A DNA stretch of 64,000 bases from Mantis religiosa (Eukaryota > Arthropoda > Insecta > Mantodea > Mantidae). The position numbers and the translations under genes are program-made. Below are positions 31,964-43,679 of this stretch, piece by piece (the stretch's first letter is position 1; each line of letters starts with the position of its first letter). The stretch covers positions 155,404,006 through 155,468,005 of the forward strand of contig CM060955.1 in assembly GCA_030765055.1 (NCBI GenBank). The letters are read 5' to 3'. The notes under the pieces are model-generated. The model searched no databases and had not been told where the DNA came from. It was given only the letters and a program-made list of their open reading frames with translations.

Positions 31964-32699
31964 TCAGTAATTATCCATAATTACTCTATCACCTGTCTTA
32001 TAAATTGGGACAACTCTTGTGATTTTACAACCATCAGGTACTGAACCTGAACTAAGTGATAAATTACTAAAGGTTACAATGTGTGGAACCAAACTGTACT
32101 TGCACTTTGTTAACAATTCATTTGATAAAATATTATCTGTTTTATTACCTTTGTTTTTTATTGTTGCTATCATTTTTAGCACCTCATTATTATGTGTTGG
32201 ATATAGAGAAAGACTATTTGGTACTGAACTATAATGTGGTGGAGTATATTGTGTAGTTATACATATCTTCACTAACTGATCAGCTATATTTACAAAGTAT
32301 TGGTTAAAAGATTCACATATTTCTAATTGATTTCCTATTTTTTGATTACCTACCATTATTGTTTCTATTTGATTGCATTGTACTGGGGTTTCATTTCTTA
32401 AGATTCCATTTATTGTCATCCATACCTTTTTTTGGATCATAGGAGTTATTCAGTTTATTTGAGTAATATGCTTCTTGAAGTTCCCTTTTCATTTTAGTTA
32501 CTTCATTTGCACACCTTTTGTACAGTTCAATTGCTATCGGAGAGGGAAACTTGCATTTTGTTTTGTTATACAGTAAGTTTTTCTTTTTAACTAGAGCCAA
32601 AAGGTTACTATTAACCCATGGTTTAAGTGTCAGTTTATTTGACACAACCTTTCTGCACCTGTAGGAGCAGACTGAAACCCCTTCCTTTATAAACTGCAA
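31964..32699 (-). pseudogene. CR1-type ORF2, linker and start of reverse transcriptase
   Basis: Two overlapping frames (32699-32391 and 32440-31964) joined by a frameshift near 32430. The first has KLTLKPWVNSNLLALVKKKN, the second SSGSVPDGCKITRVVPIYKT and GDRVIMDNY, which then hits TGA at 31961-31963 where the family has an Arg codon (CGA to TGA type change). Confidence 0.8.
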
Positions 32700-33577
32700 T
32701 AATGAGTTATAATATTCATTAGGGTCATTTGTGACACAGTTAAATCCAGTATTTTGTATAAAAAAGAAAGTCTATTATGATTTATAGTGTTAAATTCTTG
32801 AATTGACATTCTGTAATTGATATACTTATCATGAAGGGCCTTGCAAAGATGTTCTTTTATGTCGATTATAAGTATGTTATGGTCACTGATATCATGCATT
32901 ATGTTAGATATAGATATTGGGGTATCATTGTTATTGATAAGTACATGGTCAGTTAGTGTAGCTGAGCTATTGCCTATTCCTGTTGGGTATATTTTATTAC
33001 CTTGTACAAAATTGAAACTTGTAATTAGTGTATTATAGTTTTCAAGACATTTACTCTGAGTGAGGTAATTAATATTTACATCGCCTGTGATCATGGCTTT
33101 TTTTGCAAGCTTCCTACACAGTACAGTTTCCATATCAGTGAGAAAGTTGCCTGTATTTTGATCATTAGGATTATAAACTGCAATGATATCAAGTGTTATT
33201 AGATCCCTTTTCAGGTTTATGTGCAATATGCTGTGGACACTGCTTACTATGATTTGTACCGACGTTTTCCATACATCACTAATATGCACTGAAATTCCAC
33301 CTCCTGTCATTTTCCTTATAATATGATGTGCATAGAATTTGTTTATATTAAAAAAGTTAATTATGTTTTCCCTGAGCCAGTTTACTGCTATAACAATCAC
33401 ATCTACTTTAGTTATTGTTGCCACAAGAAGCTCAATATCATCTAATTTGTTTACAATAGACCTAGCATTCAGGTATACAATTCTTACCTTTGGGCTCGGT
33501 TGAGATCTTGTTATGTTTAAATAATCATCTACAGAATCATATTTGAACTCACCTATAATGTTATCACAATCACACAT
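32687..33577 (-). pseudogene. CR1-type ORF2, AP endonuclease domain
   Basis: 296 codons with VYLNARSIVNKLDDIELL, the GDVNIN motif and ISDHNILI, as in CR1-group endonucleases. The usual T-E-T-W motif with catalytic Glu reads A-V-N-W, so the domain is probably dead even apart from the downstream frameshifts. Confidence 0.85.
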
Positions 33578-33631
33578 GAAAGGTACAAATATTGCACTTC
33601 ATCACAAAATAGAAACCTAAGACACTGCACT

Positions 33632-34370
33632 TCACTGAGCTTCTCTTGTTTCGTTCTGCACTGCTGCTGTGGTTATTGTATTATTTGAGGTTATCTTATT
33701 TTCATATGCCAGAAGGTGATTCTTTCCCATGATCCTTTTTGAAGGTCCAAACTGTTTTTCTCGTATGAAGATTTTGCCATCCCTGGTCCACGCTCCTACT
33801 ATCTTCCCTTCTCTCCTTAAATCCCTTGTTCTTTTTGCTATTCCAGCATTGAGAGCCGTCAGGTGATCATTGACGAAAATTAGTTGAGGGGGTCCAGGTA
33901 AGCCCATATCTTCAGTGGATACTCGTCTTTTTGTTATTCTGGCTTGGACTATTTCTTCTTTCTTCCAATGACACGTAAAGCGAACCAGTATAGGCGGATT
34001 CCTTAGATTGGTACTTACTTCGTGTTTTCTGGAGGGAAGTCTGTGCGCTGCATCGATGTCATTGTACGTCAAATGGACATCTAAGGCATTTGCAAATTGT
34101 ATAACAGTATCAAATACATCTTCCCTTTCCACTTGTGGTATGCCACTGATAATTAGGTTATTCCTTCGCTGATATTGTTTTACATCCTCGATGTCATTTT
34201 CCATCACATCTATCTTAGTATCATAGATCGATCTTATGCTTTGCTCCATCTCATTCATGAATGAAGCTGCTTTCTTCACTTCTTAATTTTCTTTTCTTAA
34301 TTCCTGCACTGTGAACTCTATTTTAGTTGTTAGCTCCGCTATTCATGACTGCAGTATTTGTAGGTTAGGT
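33632..34370 (-). pseudogene. CR1-type ORF1 with FP-like C-terminal domain, 5'-truncated
   Basis: Open frame 34279-33632 (215 codons); coding resemblance extends to about 34370 through in-frame stops. It has a short coiled coil (MNEMEQSIRSIYDTKIDVME), then RRNNLIISGIPQ, IDAAHRLPSRK, ILVRFTCHWKKEEI, IFVNDHLT, and ARTRDL-type plus GKIFIREK stretches. This order matches the ORF1 proteins of insect CR1-group LINEs that share a domain with the FP-protein family. It probably binds element RNA as a chaperone. Confidence 0.75.
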
Positions 34371-34373
34371 TGC

Positions 34374-34660
34374 CATTTTCTATTATCTCCTACATTTTAT
34401 CAGTTATACAAAAATTTTCCAGAATAAAGAGAACTTCAAAGACTTGTACATTTGTCATAAAATATCTCACACATAGAATTTTATAACCAAAATTGTTGCA
34501 GCAACATTTTATAAAATCAAATATTTTTACAATGTTGTCTATAAAGTTTACCTGGAGTGAATTATTTTCTTAGAAGATGCTGAAATTTTGCATTTCGTTG
34601 TATGCTATTCCCTATACCGCTAGCAAAACCTAAAGACATACGAACGCTGTATATATGAAC
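34374..34660. other. non-coding segment A continuation
   Basis: Matches 45770-45980 and 20290-20400. Contains no gene. The B-type GC-richer block starts just after it. Confidence 0.55.
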
Positions 34661-34816
34661 ATATATAAGACGTATGAAGGGAGCGCTGTTGCCAAGCGTG
34701 TTTGGTGTACCGACAGAATTTCTGCACATAGCTCGTTTTACACGCCAGCAATGGCTATACCTATTCTTCCCGTTATTAGCAACACATTAAATATTCCTAA
34801 AACGTTAACATCTTAC

Positions 34817-35114
34817 CTTGACACACGTCACAGCAGTGGAACATCAGGCACGGTTTCCAATCCAGTAATTTGCTTTCCGACTTCATCGATCTTTCCCGGA
34901 GATTGAAATACAGGTACGCTCAGTTTTCTAAGGATGAAGCTGTTTCACTACAAATTCGTGACAATGTATGTGCATCAACCCTTAGGATTAGGATTTCATT
35001 ACCGAGGGGATGCGTTACATCGGCCGCAATGCTGGGTCCATTGTTCCTATGCCCAAAGTGGGGGCATACCTGGGAGGAAGGATGAGGCGAAAGAGACAGT
35101 GGGTGGCCGACCAA
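34817..35114 (-). other. unidentified frame, paralogue of 20564-20871
   Basis: Minus strand: HRNNGPSIAADV, LGNEILILRVDAHT, SETASSLEN then a frameshift, with SVPVFQSPGKIDEVGK and VPLL-stop in the shifted frame. The overlapping short frame from ATG 34886 (SESKLLDWKPCLMFHCC) again ends in CAAG|GTAAGA at 34817/34816. The overlapping ORF length (70 nt to the donor) is identical in both copies. Confidence 0.35.
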
Positions 35115-35368
35115 GGAGTCATGACAGTACAGAGGGAAGAGTCTCTATGGTTTACTGAGATAGAGACTTCCCCTGACATGCCAGGAAAACGAACTAGCTC
35201 CCCTACTGCGGGAGGACAACGAGCCTAGCAAACGAGCTCTAATGGTACCAGGTAGGCGGTCTGAGCCCCAAAGGTCCCTGGCAGGCTGTCCCAAAATTGT
35301 CGCAGCAGAGGAGCGGAGACTGGCAACAGATCTACCGGAGGAGGAAGTAGCTTTTCCTCGGACCATAT

Positions 35369-35880
35369 TTTCGCGAAAGCATTGTTGCTGGTGAGGCGGC
35401 GGGAGGCACCTTTCTTCTAGCGCCGTCTTGATTGTTTGAAAACATTCCGGATAGTGACGAATCTATAAAAAGGGAACCGCGCCCGCCACTGCAATCAGTC
35501 GCTAATTGAACGCGTGTGCGTGAACAGATGTAAAAGTGAACTTTGTGGTCGATGACCTTGTAAGTTGTGTTGTGTATGAGACGTAATTCTGCTGATGTAC
35601 GAAGTGAATTTCTACGAAAATAAACAGCAAATTTTAGTGTTTGAAACTTGGACTTTTAATTTCACGAACCCAGAAAGTCACAATTGCTGTCAGGATTGGG
35701 ACCAAACAACCAAGACTTTGCTAAAAGAAAGAAGAACTCTCCAGACACCCATCTCCGTCCACCCACCGTTTCGGCGATCATTTATCTCCGCAGTGCACTG
35801 TCCGTCTCTTTGAACTCGTCCCTTGTGCCGCCTCACCTGAACAATCCTGTCATACATCGTCGGGAATACCGCTAACACTT
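35369..35880 (+). mobile_element. LTR, PBS and inverted U3 (copy 3)
   Basis: LTR 35369-35682 (start mutated to TTTCGCG), TATAAAAAGGG near 35465, polyadenylation-type AAATAAAC near 35620, end GTCACA. The primer binding site at 35685-35701 has lost exact tRNA-Leu complementarity (TGCTGTCAGGATTGGGA). The reversed U3 follows from about 35705 to 35872. Same architecture and U3 deletion as 21118-21640. Confidence 0.75.
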
Positions 35881-35999
35881 CTACCCTGAAAGAGACTACC
35901 AGATGAGAGATGATGTCAAAAAATAGAGGAGATGAAATGGAGGGAGAGGAAATTCAGGGATGCAATTAAGCTGCACAACATTCTCCTAGCGATCTAGGA

Positions 36000-36155
36000 A
36001 AACTCTAGAGCTTAGAGTTACCCGACATTCGTCCTGAAGGATAAGGGAAACCCCCGGAAAACACCTTATCCAGGTAACACACCCTGACCGAGACTCGAAC
36101 TCGGTACCTCTTGTAAGTGAGGCAGACATGCTACCATCTACGCTGCCGAGGCGGG
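36000..36155 (-). repeat. tRNA-derived SINE, 3'-truncated
   Basis: Paralogue of 4530-4683 with a well preserved box B region (GAGTTCGAGTCTCGG on the minus strand) and head (CTCGGCAGCGTAGATGGTAG). Confidence 0.75.
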
Positions 36156-36390
36156 CGACATCGTTGTTGGACAGATATGAGCCCATGTGATTTCGATCTT
36201 TTTGCGAAAATGAAATTATCACTTAGATGAGTTCGCTTTAGAGCCAGACAGACAATTATACCAGAAGTAGAGCAGTCTGTTTGATATTAGGACAACAAGA
36301 CGCTGTGGATAGCATCCGTCGTCTTCCTGATCTGTGGAGTCGAGTTTTTCATGTTGGTTCAAATTACTTATAAGAACTGCAATAATGTAA
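36156..36390 (+). pseudogene. mariner transposase relic, C-terminal part
   Basis: Same junction as 4685 and 21905. Traces of FDLFAKMKLSLR, RQTIIPEVEQSV and LPDLWS, with stops. Confidence 0.6.
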
Positions 36391-38026
36391 CTGTTTGTTC
36401 TTAATTCAATATCACATTTTATTGCATGTTTTTTTATACATTTTTAACACCTATTCAAGCTTATTTTAGAAGTTACTAGTGCATAAAATCCAATTTCTAA
36501 TTTTAAATTACAACCTTAAACTAATTTTCAGAATTTTTGTACAAGATAATAAAGAATGAAAGTATAACTCACAATAAACAAATCCCAAATTATAGTTATT
36601 TGACGAAAACCTAGATTTCATTGAAATAAAAATTTACAGTCAGCAGAGGCTGTCTACTTTCTACAAACAAATAAAGAAGAAAGAGATGTACAACTTGAGC
36701 AGTTCAAATATGCGCCTGTTTCCTGAGTAGCAATGACTACAGCGACACAGAGTGGAGGTCTTATGCAACATGAAGTACGCCTAGCATCTGATAGATGACG
36801 CACAATTTGTAAATAGCTGTGTATATATCAATACGTCTTAGGTATTAAGAATATTTTAAAAACATTAGAGTAGTGATGTCTTGTTTGGGTTCGAAGCATA
36901 TACTAAATGTGATAGATAGATATTTGCAGTTATATTGCATATAAAAATAAAGATAGACCGACAAGAAGTATTGTAGTTTTGAACAAAAGTCTCCCAAGAC
37001 TTATATAAGTTCCATAATTTCAGCAATTTTTACGTTATTTATTCCTATTCAATAGTGTTGAGTTTCACATGGTGTGGGTACATTACATTTGGTACTAGAG
37101 ATTCGTAACATCAGAGACATTCTGCTTTTTATTTCAATGTATAATTTAAAACATGGGTACCCGATATTAAACCTTCACATGAGTTTTCGGAGATCTCTGC
37201 TGATTAACATATTCGTAACATTTCATTAAATCAGCACTGTAGCAGCAACACCTGTTTTTTAAGATTGTATTATACTTTATTTTTGTCATGGTTTGGAAAT
37301 TTGATTGTGCTTTATACTAAGCCACTGAAGCGTGTTTAATTTGGTTCCTCTTTCAGATATTGAGTTTATTGTCCAAATTCTGTAACATCTGGTATTCTCT
37401 CTGCGTACTGAATGTCTGAATTCTCTCACAACATGCTTCTACCCTGAAAAATTAATTTTAGTAGTTCATATATTCATGGAACAAATTCAGTAAACAGTCC
37501 GGTTGTCGTAAATGGCGATGAAGCAAGTATTATTCATATGTTTCTAAGTTTTATTTTATATTTTGGTTAATCCGAAACTTTTAATGTACTCTTGCTCTTC
37601 TGAGGTAAGAAACAAGTACAGTTCTCGGAGAACTATAACTAGACTGCGAACAAAATGCAGCTGGAGGCGTGGCTTACACCCACTGGAGTCCTCTACCTAT
37701 CCCCCTTCATCGTTATGTTAGGTAGCCTCTACTACATCACGCGCGCTGCACTAGTTATCTCTTTTACTCACTTTCCCGTTTACTGTTACTTTAACTCTTT
37801 GCATTTTCTGCGGAATCAGTGCTTTGTTCCTCAGGGTTTAAATAAACTATGATTCTATCTATTTGTTGATGGATTGTGAGGTCATGTCTGAGGTGATTAT
37901 TTTCTCTTTACTTTGAAAATAAAAACAGCATTAAAATCCATGTATTCCATGTTGTTTGCGCTATGTCGCATGCAGTAAGGGAGGGGTGGTAGTCACGTGA
38001 TACTTGGATGACGAGAAGGTTCTCCT

Positions 38027-38141
38027 CGCGCATGCGCACACCGATTGCAGTTTGTTTGCAGTCCACCTATAACTAAATTATTAAAGCTGTAAGTTGCCTA
38101 TTTGTATGTTTGATGTAGGACAATGGTAAGTAATGACGTCA
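38027..38141 (+). promoter_or_regulatory. NRF-1-type palindrome and CRE (copy 2)
   Basis: CGCGCATGCGCA at 38027-38038 and TGACGTCA at 38134-38141, upstream of ATG 38182, with the same spacing as at 6654-6768. Confidence 0.45.
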
Positions 38142-38181
38142 TAGCAATAACTGGTAGGCTGTTACCTTTAGTGCTCTAAAT

Positions 38182-38610
38182 ATGTTTAGTAAATATGAGG
38201 TTAGAAGAGGTATCAATGATGTGAATGCTCGTCAACGCCAAACAGAATTATTGGAAGCTTGTGGTAGACAGGCTTTACCATATCGCACCGTGGCTAGGTG
38301 GGTGAATTCATTTCGTAGAGGAAGGGAAGACGTGGAGCTGGCAGACCGCCATCAGCAAGTGATGATGTGCGTGTCATGCTGTTAGACGACTGCTAGGAGA
38401 ACGTCACCCTTGGACGTCCATGTGATTTCGACCTCTTTGCTAATATGAAATTATCACTTAGAGGAGTTCGTTTTAGAACCAGACAGGCAATTATACCAGT
38501 GGTGGAGCAATCTGTTTGATTTTATGAGAAAAAGACGATGTTGATAGCATCTGTCGTCTTCCTGATGTGTGGAGGTGAGTTCTTCATGTTGGAGTAGATT
38601 ACTTATAAGC
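38182..38610 (+). pseudogene. internally deleted mariner transposase (best N-terminus)
   Basis: The frame from ATG 38182 gives 67 codons: SKYEVRRGINDVNARQRQTE, then the helix-turn-helix GRQALPYRTVARWVNSFRRG, then ELADRHQQVM and a frameshift. After 38385 the C-terminal region reads FDLFANMKLSLRGVRFRTRQ and AIIPVVEQSV in another frame. The catalytic DDE region is missing. It is the least decayed of the mariner copies here. Confidence 0.75.
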
Positions 38611-39631
38611 TTTGCAATAATGTAACTGCCCCAAAAAGTTTCATTTGTTGTTAATTCAATAACACATTTTATTGCATACTTTTATATTTTACCACATAAA
38701 TGCATGCTCATTTTAGACGTTTTTATTGCATAATATCCAATATCTAATTAAAATTTAAACCCTCCTACTAATTTTTTAAAAAAACTCTACAACATTATAA
38801 AAAATGAAAGTATAACGCATAATAAACGAATCCCAAAAGAAAAGTATTTGATAAAATCCTAGTTTTCATTTAAAAAAAAGTTCACAGACTTCAAACGCTA
38901 AAATTATTTATTTTGGAGTTTCAAGAGCGTCTACAAACAACTAAAGAAGAGAGGTACACCTTCGGTAGTTCAAATGTCCTGCGTGTTTTCTGAGTAGATG
39001 TGGCTACAGCGACACACAATGGAAGTCTCGTGAAACGCGAAGTACACGGTGGACGTCATAGATGTCACGCAAGTTATAATTGCTATGCATATATCAATAT
39101 GTATTAATTGCTAAGACTATTTTTTAAAAAACTTAAGAAGGTCGATTCTTGTTCTGGCTTGCAACAGCTTCTAAATGTGAATGACAGTAAATTACAGCAA
39201 TATCTTATACACAAGTAAATTCATTCCAACAATGAGCATTGTATTTTCGAATACAAGTTTATCAAGTTCTGTATAAATTCCAAAAATCAAACTTTAATTT
39301 CTATATTTTTCCCATTCAGGCAAACTTGATGTGGCATGCTGTAAATATACCGTAGGTACCTCGTTCTCATAAAAGAGACATTAAAACTTTGACGTTGCTC
39401 AACTGGACACAAAAGAGTAATATTTACGTTTTTGGCTGCAGGCATTAGTGGCATTACAGACATCCTAGTTTTGCCTTTACTAAATTTACAATTCAAAACA
39501 TCTTGTTCCATGTGTATGTAGTACTGAACAATCACATGAATCTTGGGAAATTCCTGTTGACTGACACCTGTGTAACATTTAAGTAAATCACTGTTGTAGC
39601 GGCAAAGCTTGTCTTTTAAGACAGTGTTGTG

Positions 39632-40080
39632 GTTTGTGCCGTTTGTTTTCTCCCCGGCACATTTTTGATGCCCTTCCGGTTCGGGGCCGCTGACGTCTTG
39701 TTGGTTTGGGCTTTCCGCCGTTTCTCTCTGGGGGCGCTGCGGTGCCCGAGACTTCTTGGGTGGCTCCTTCGAGCCGGGAGAGCAGGGGAGTGTGTGCCTG
39801 GTTGGTGTCGTGTGGGCGTTTTCTTAGGGTGAGTGCTCGAATTCGGGTTCCCCGATTTTTTTTCTCTTAGTTTTTTTATAATTGGTCTTTTGGTGAGCCT
39901 GTGTTTTGGTGGGGCTCTTTCTCCCAGATTCGGGGCCAGAAGTATATAGTTATCTTTATCTGTCTGGTTGGTTTAAGCAAAGTGTAGCAAAGAACAAATG
40001 AGAAAATAAATACATGTTAAGGTTCCGTTAAAGGCGTATGTTTTCAATTTAATCTCATGACCCTGGGTTGGCCTGCACAG
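39632..40080. mobile_element. GC-rich insertion, possible solo LTR
   Basis: The segment A sequence 'tgttgtgcttcagtatt' (seen at 16466) is split here: 'tgttgtg' precedes and 'cttcagtatt' follows about 449 bp of foreign, GC-rich DNA. Near the right end there is AATAAA (40004), about 75 bp before the boundary, and the edges read near TGTG and CACA, which would suit a solo LTR on the plus strand. I see no convincing target duplication and no homologous copy elsewhere in the window. The 67-codon frame inside is GC-driven and unrecognised. Confidence 0.5.
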
Positions 40081-40625
40081 CTTCAGTATTCTCAGCCATG
40101 TTTAGAAATATTGAAGAAGCGCTGAAAACGCTGTAGTCTAGATGTCATAAAATAATCCCAATAACAGATACGTAAAGGAAACTTGATTTTCATTTAAATA
40201 AACGTTAAGGACAGCTGACGCTTACATAAGATGCTTGAACTTTCAAGAACGTCGATACAGAACTAAAGAAGAAGAAACAGAGGTAGACCTTGAGCTATAG
40301 ACAAATGCTTCAATGCTGATCGCTACCTGTAACCTAGAAATGTTGTTTAACTTATGTGGCCCATACATAGAAAATCATGACAGCCTCTAATATAATATAG
40401 GTAATGATAAATTCAAACAAATCGCAGCGAATATCCAGGAATTGGTTCACACCACGAAAATTAAAATGTATTTGACAAAATGTTTATTATTACAAGTTCT
40501 ACATTTTCTCTTATCTGTTACGCCTTATTTGTTATATAAATGACAGAAAGAATAAAGGGTAATTCAGTGATCTACCGGGAAACATACGAGGCATTTGGAG
40601 AATTTAATATCAGTTTGGCATGTTG

Positions 40626-40698
40626 GCCATAGTAGCTCAGTGGTTTAGAGCAACCGCACGGAGAGCAGCAGATCCGTGCTTCAAATCCCGGTTATAGC
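40626..40698 (+). repeat. tRNA-like element 5
   Basis: GCCATAG faces TTATAGC as acceptor arms; the D-arm GCTC/GAGC and box A TAGCTCAGTGG are intact, and box B is CTTCAAATCC. It is the only such element in this segment A copy. Confidence 0.6.
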
Positions 40699-42639
40699 AC
40701 TGAATATTTTCCGTCTGGCCCTGGTCATTCAAAGCTGCAGCTTTGTAGTATAATAGAAATAGTATAGATCGGCAAGAAATATTGTGCTTTTTGAAAATAG
40801 GAGTCCGTGAAATTCTTCATAAGATCCAAAACTTCAACGTTTGTTGTGTGTCCATCCAAATCTGGTTGTTCAGCTCAAATTATTTGTGAATAACTACAGC
40901 TACCACCTCGTTACCCTAAAAATAAATTTAGCATTCTAATGTATATTATTCGTATTTTAATAGATGCATGTAAGCCTTCTTTGTGTAATAATTACTAACT
41001 GTAGTAACTATTAGGTTTCTTATTAATAGAAGGATGAATTAACACATTTCTCTAAAACTACAATATGGGACAGCCCTTTGTACAGTAGAAAGAGACCTAA
41101 TGAGACTTTAAAATTGTATTATAGATCTTTCTATCTCTTCTTACATCTTTCTGGATTCACACATATCTTGAATATCCACCAATTTATTCTCATTAAGGTA
41201 AATATTATGTAAAGTGAGGAAAGGTTAAAAGATTTATGCTTGTTTATATTTAGTCCTGCAACATAAGGTAATGTCTAGGATGAATGACACGAGTAAAATG
41301 ATGCTCAAATATGCCGAGACAATGTCAATGTATTGTCTTTGGGAAGAGAAATTAAAATCTGTCACGGCAAACTTCAAATATTCATTCTCTTGGCAATTCA
41401 CTAATTCTTCGTTCAGTCCACTTAGGTTGAGATTGCTTTGATTCGACAGACACAAACTTTACCTATATGGATCTGCTCCTACATATTCAACAATTTTGAA
41501 AAACATTCTAATTAAGGGATATTGCGTTATTGCGAATTTTTTTTTAGCTTCAGGTGATACCAAAGTATATAGATATTTATACTGCAACATTGACATTTAA
41601 TTTTTGCGTTTGACGCAATTCCTCCTATACCTACTATGTAATAAAAGGAACGCACACGAAGAAAACCGGTACAAACCTACGGTTCAAATGTCCCGCGTGA
41701 TTCCTGTGTAGCTGTGACTACAGAGACATACAGTGGAAGACTCGTTTAACGCGAAGTACACGAAGAACGCAATAGATGTCCGGGAAGTAGTAATTGTTAT
41801 GTGTATACCGATATGTCTTAGCTATTAAGAATTTTTACCACAAATTAAAACAACGACCTTCCTTTCTATGTTTAAACCATACCCTAAGTGTAAACAATGG
41901 TAATCTGTAGCTCTATTGTATACATAAACTAATATAGACCGAAAAGTAATATTGAATTTTGGAACAAAAGTCTCCTAAATCTCAATAAGTAGCAGAAATT
42001 TAACCCTTGATTTTCATTGTTTATTCCCATTTTTGTGTGTACGATTGTTTTTAATAACTGTAGCACGCTATAATGTGGCGTCCGTGGTTCAATATCCCTG
42101 GTATTCCCAAATAAGATGCTCAACTGGGTACACGAGAGCTGTGTACGTTATGACGATGTTTGACAGTAGACATTCGTACCATCACAAACATCGTCCTTCA
42201 TTCTTTATTGTCCACATTCCTACGTAGTACTTTTCGGAAATTCCTCTTGATTATCTTCTTTTTAACTCAGAATTAAATCAGCACTGTGGCGGCAATATCT
42301 GTCTTCTAAGATGTTGTTGTACTTAGGTATTTACATCCCTGTTTAGTAATTACATTGCACTTTTTCGTAAGCGCTAAAACGCGGTTTAGGTGCCATAAAA
42401 GACTCCCAAATTAAAGTACTGCAAGAAAACCTTGTCTTTATTTAAATAAACTTTAGAGACACGGATTACAAATTAAGGTACTTTGAACATTAAGAGCTTC
42501 TATAAGCAACTAAAGAAAAGGAAAGAGAGGAAGACCTTGAGTTGTAGTGGAATACCCCAATACCCAATACTCAAAGCTGGTCGCTGTCTGATAATCTGGA
42601 AATGCAGTTCCCTTGCATGGCCTGTAAATAAGAAAATCA

Positions 42640-43019
42640 TCAAATTCTAAATGTTCTTTATTTCCGTAGAAATACACTGTTCAATTCTCACGTTACAACA
42701 TTACATCACATATATAACACAATTTTCCAAGGTCGATGACAATAACAAACATCAGCTCTCGTTACAACAACACTCTACAGCGGTTTACTGCTTACCCTCC
42801 CTCTTGGCGAGTCGTCGCCTTCTTAAATACCTCATTGATCAATTCGAGAGATTTCTGGAACAAATAAGAAAACAACTATTCTCTGTCAATCCAGATATCA
42901 CTAGAACTTTCCACACGTGAAACCCTATCTGTGCCGACAAGTCCCTTATCTCAGCTATTTTTATTTGCTGGCTCTTTGTGTACACTAGCCGCGCTATCGT
43001 AGATAACGGGTTCGCGACA
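42640..43019 (-). mobile_element. Ty3/gypsy-type solo LTR fragment (minus strand)
   Basis: On the minus strand it starts TGTCGCGAACCCG at 43019, matching the LTR start at 13327, and reaches the polyadenylation-type region CGGAAATAAAGAAC near 42652. The last about 50 bases expected before the LTR end are missing. The segment A flank resumes at 'aaaatcatca'. Confidence 0.6.
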
Positions 43020-43679
43020 GTACATAAAGCATCTCAAGTCCGTTCTTGTTCAAGTTGTACTAAATTATTGACCATATTCACTTAATCAGCAACAAATCTA
43101 TGCTTTAATTTCAAAGCAGTAATCTGCAGGATATCCCTGTTTGTTATCCTTGAAGATGCTGAACGTTGGTAGTAACCCGACTTTTCAGTTTTGGGTTGCA
43201 GATAACAACTTTCTTTAAGATTCAGATGATGTCAAAACTTATATTTCCAGTAAAATCTTGATATATAATATTTGGGTAGACTTCATTTTCTCCTCTACCT
43301 ACTATGTATGTAATACTTAACACTAAAAGAAAAAGCCACGAAGAAAACCTGTACAAACCTGCAGTTCAAATGCCCCTCATGTTTCTGAGTAGCTGTGACT
43401 ACAGCGACATACAATGGAAGTACACGTAGAATGTTATAGATGTCACGCTAGTTGGAATTGCTACCTATATATTAATATGTATCAGCAGTTAAGAAACTAT
43501 AACATAACATTATGACAGTTATGCTTCATTTTCAATTAAAATGCTTCGTAAATCTGGGAAACAGTAAATTACAGCCACATTTTATCTAGAAATCAATATA
43601 CACTGACAACAATTATTGTGCCTAGAAACAAAAGTCCGCTAAAACCTGTACAAGTTTGAGTAATTCCACCATTTTTTCA
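43020..43679. other. non-coding repeat-derived stretch
   Basis: Contains a core block near 43371 and A-type flanks ('ctcctctacctactatgtatg'). No gene seen before the LINE begins. Confidence 0.55.

Larger units (their letters stand above)
30344..34373 (-). mobile_element. CR1-type LINE (family 3), 5'-truncated
   Basis: Runs from about 34373 (5') to 30344 (3') on the minus strand and ends in an AAAT-type tetranucleotide tail (30344-30366). Flanking DNA is split segment A: 'aacaagat' on the left and 'attttctattatctcc' on the right are contiguous at 16870. ORF1 begins inside its coiled coil, so the 5' end is lost. ORF2 has several frameshifts and stops. Confidence 0.85.
34655..38900. repeat. Segment B, copy 3 (most complete)
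   Basis: Carries the 5' GC-richer block, LTR/inverted U3, SINE, mariner 3' part, core block (near 36708), 65-codon frame, promoter-like patch and deleted mariner in uninterrupted order. It is the best template for defining the segment. Confidence 0.75.
38900..42640. repeat. Segment A, copy 3 (single tRNA-like element, no SINE)
   Basis: Collinear with other A copies (core blocks near 38974 and 41688) but with only one tRNA-like element (40626) and without the SINE between two such elements. A GC-rich insertion lies at 39632-40080 inside it. Useful as a near-empty reference for the tRNA/SINE cluster. Confidence 0.7.

Noticed and set aside
39629..39832. 67-codon Arg/Gly/Leu-rich frame in the GC-rich insertion.
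   Set aside because: Starts with GTG at the insertion boundary, has no recognisable motif, and GC-rich DNA has few stops.
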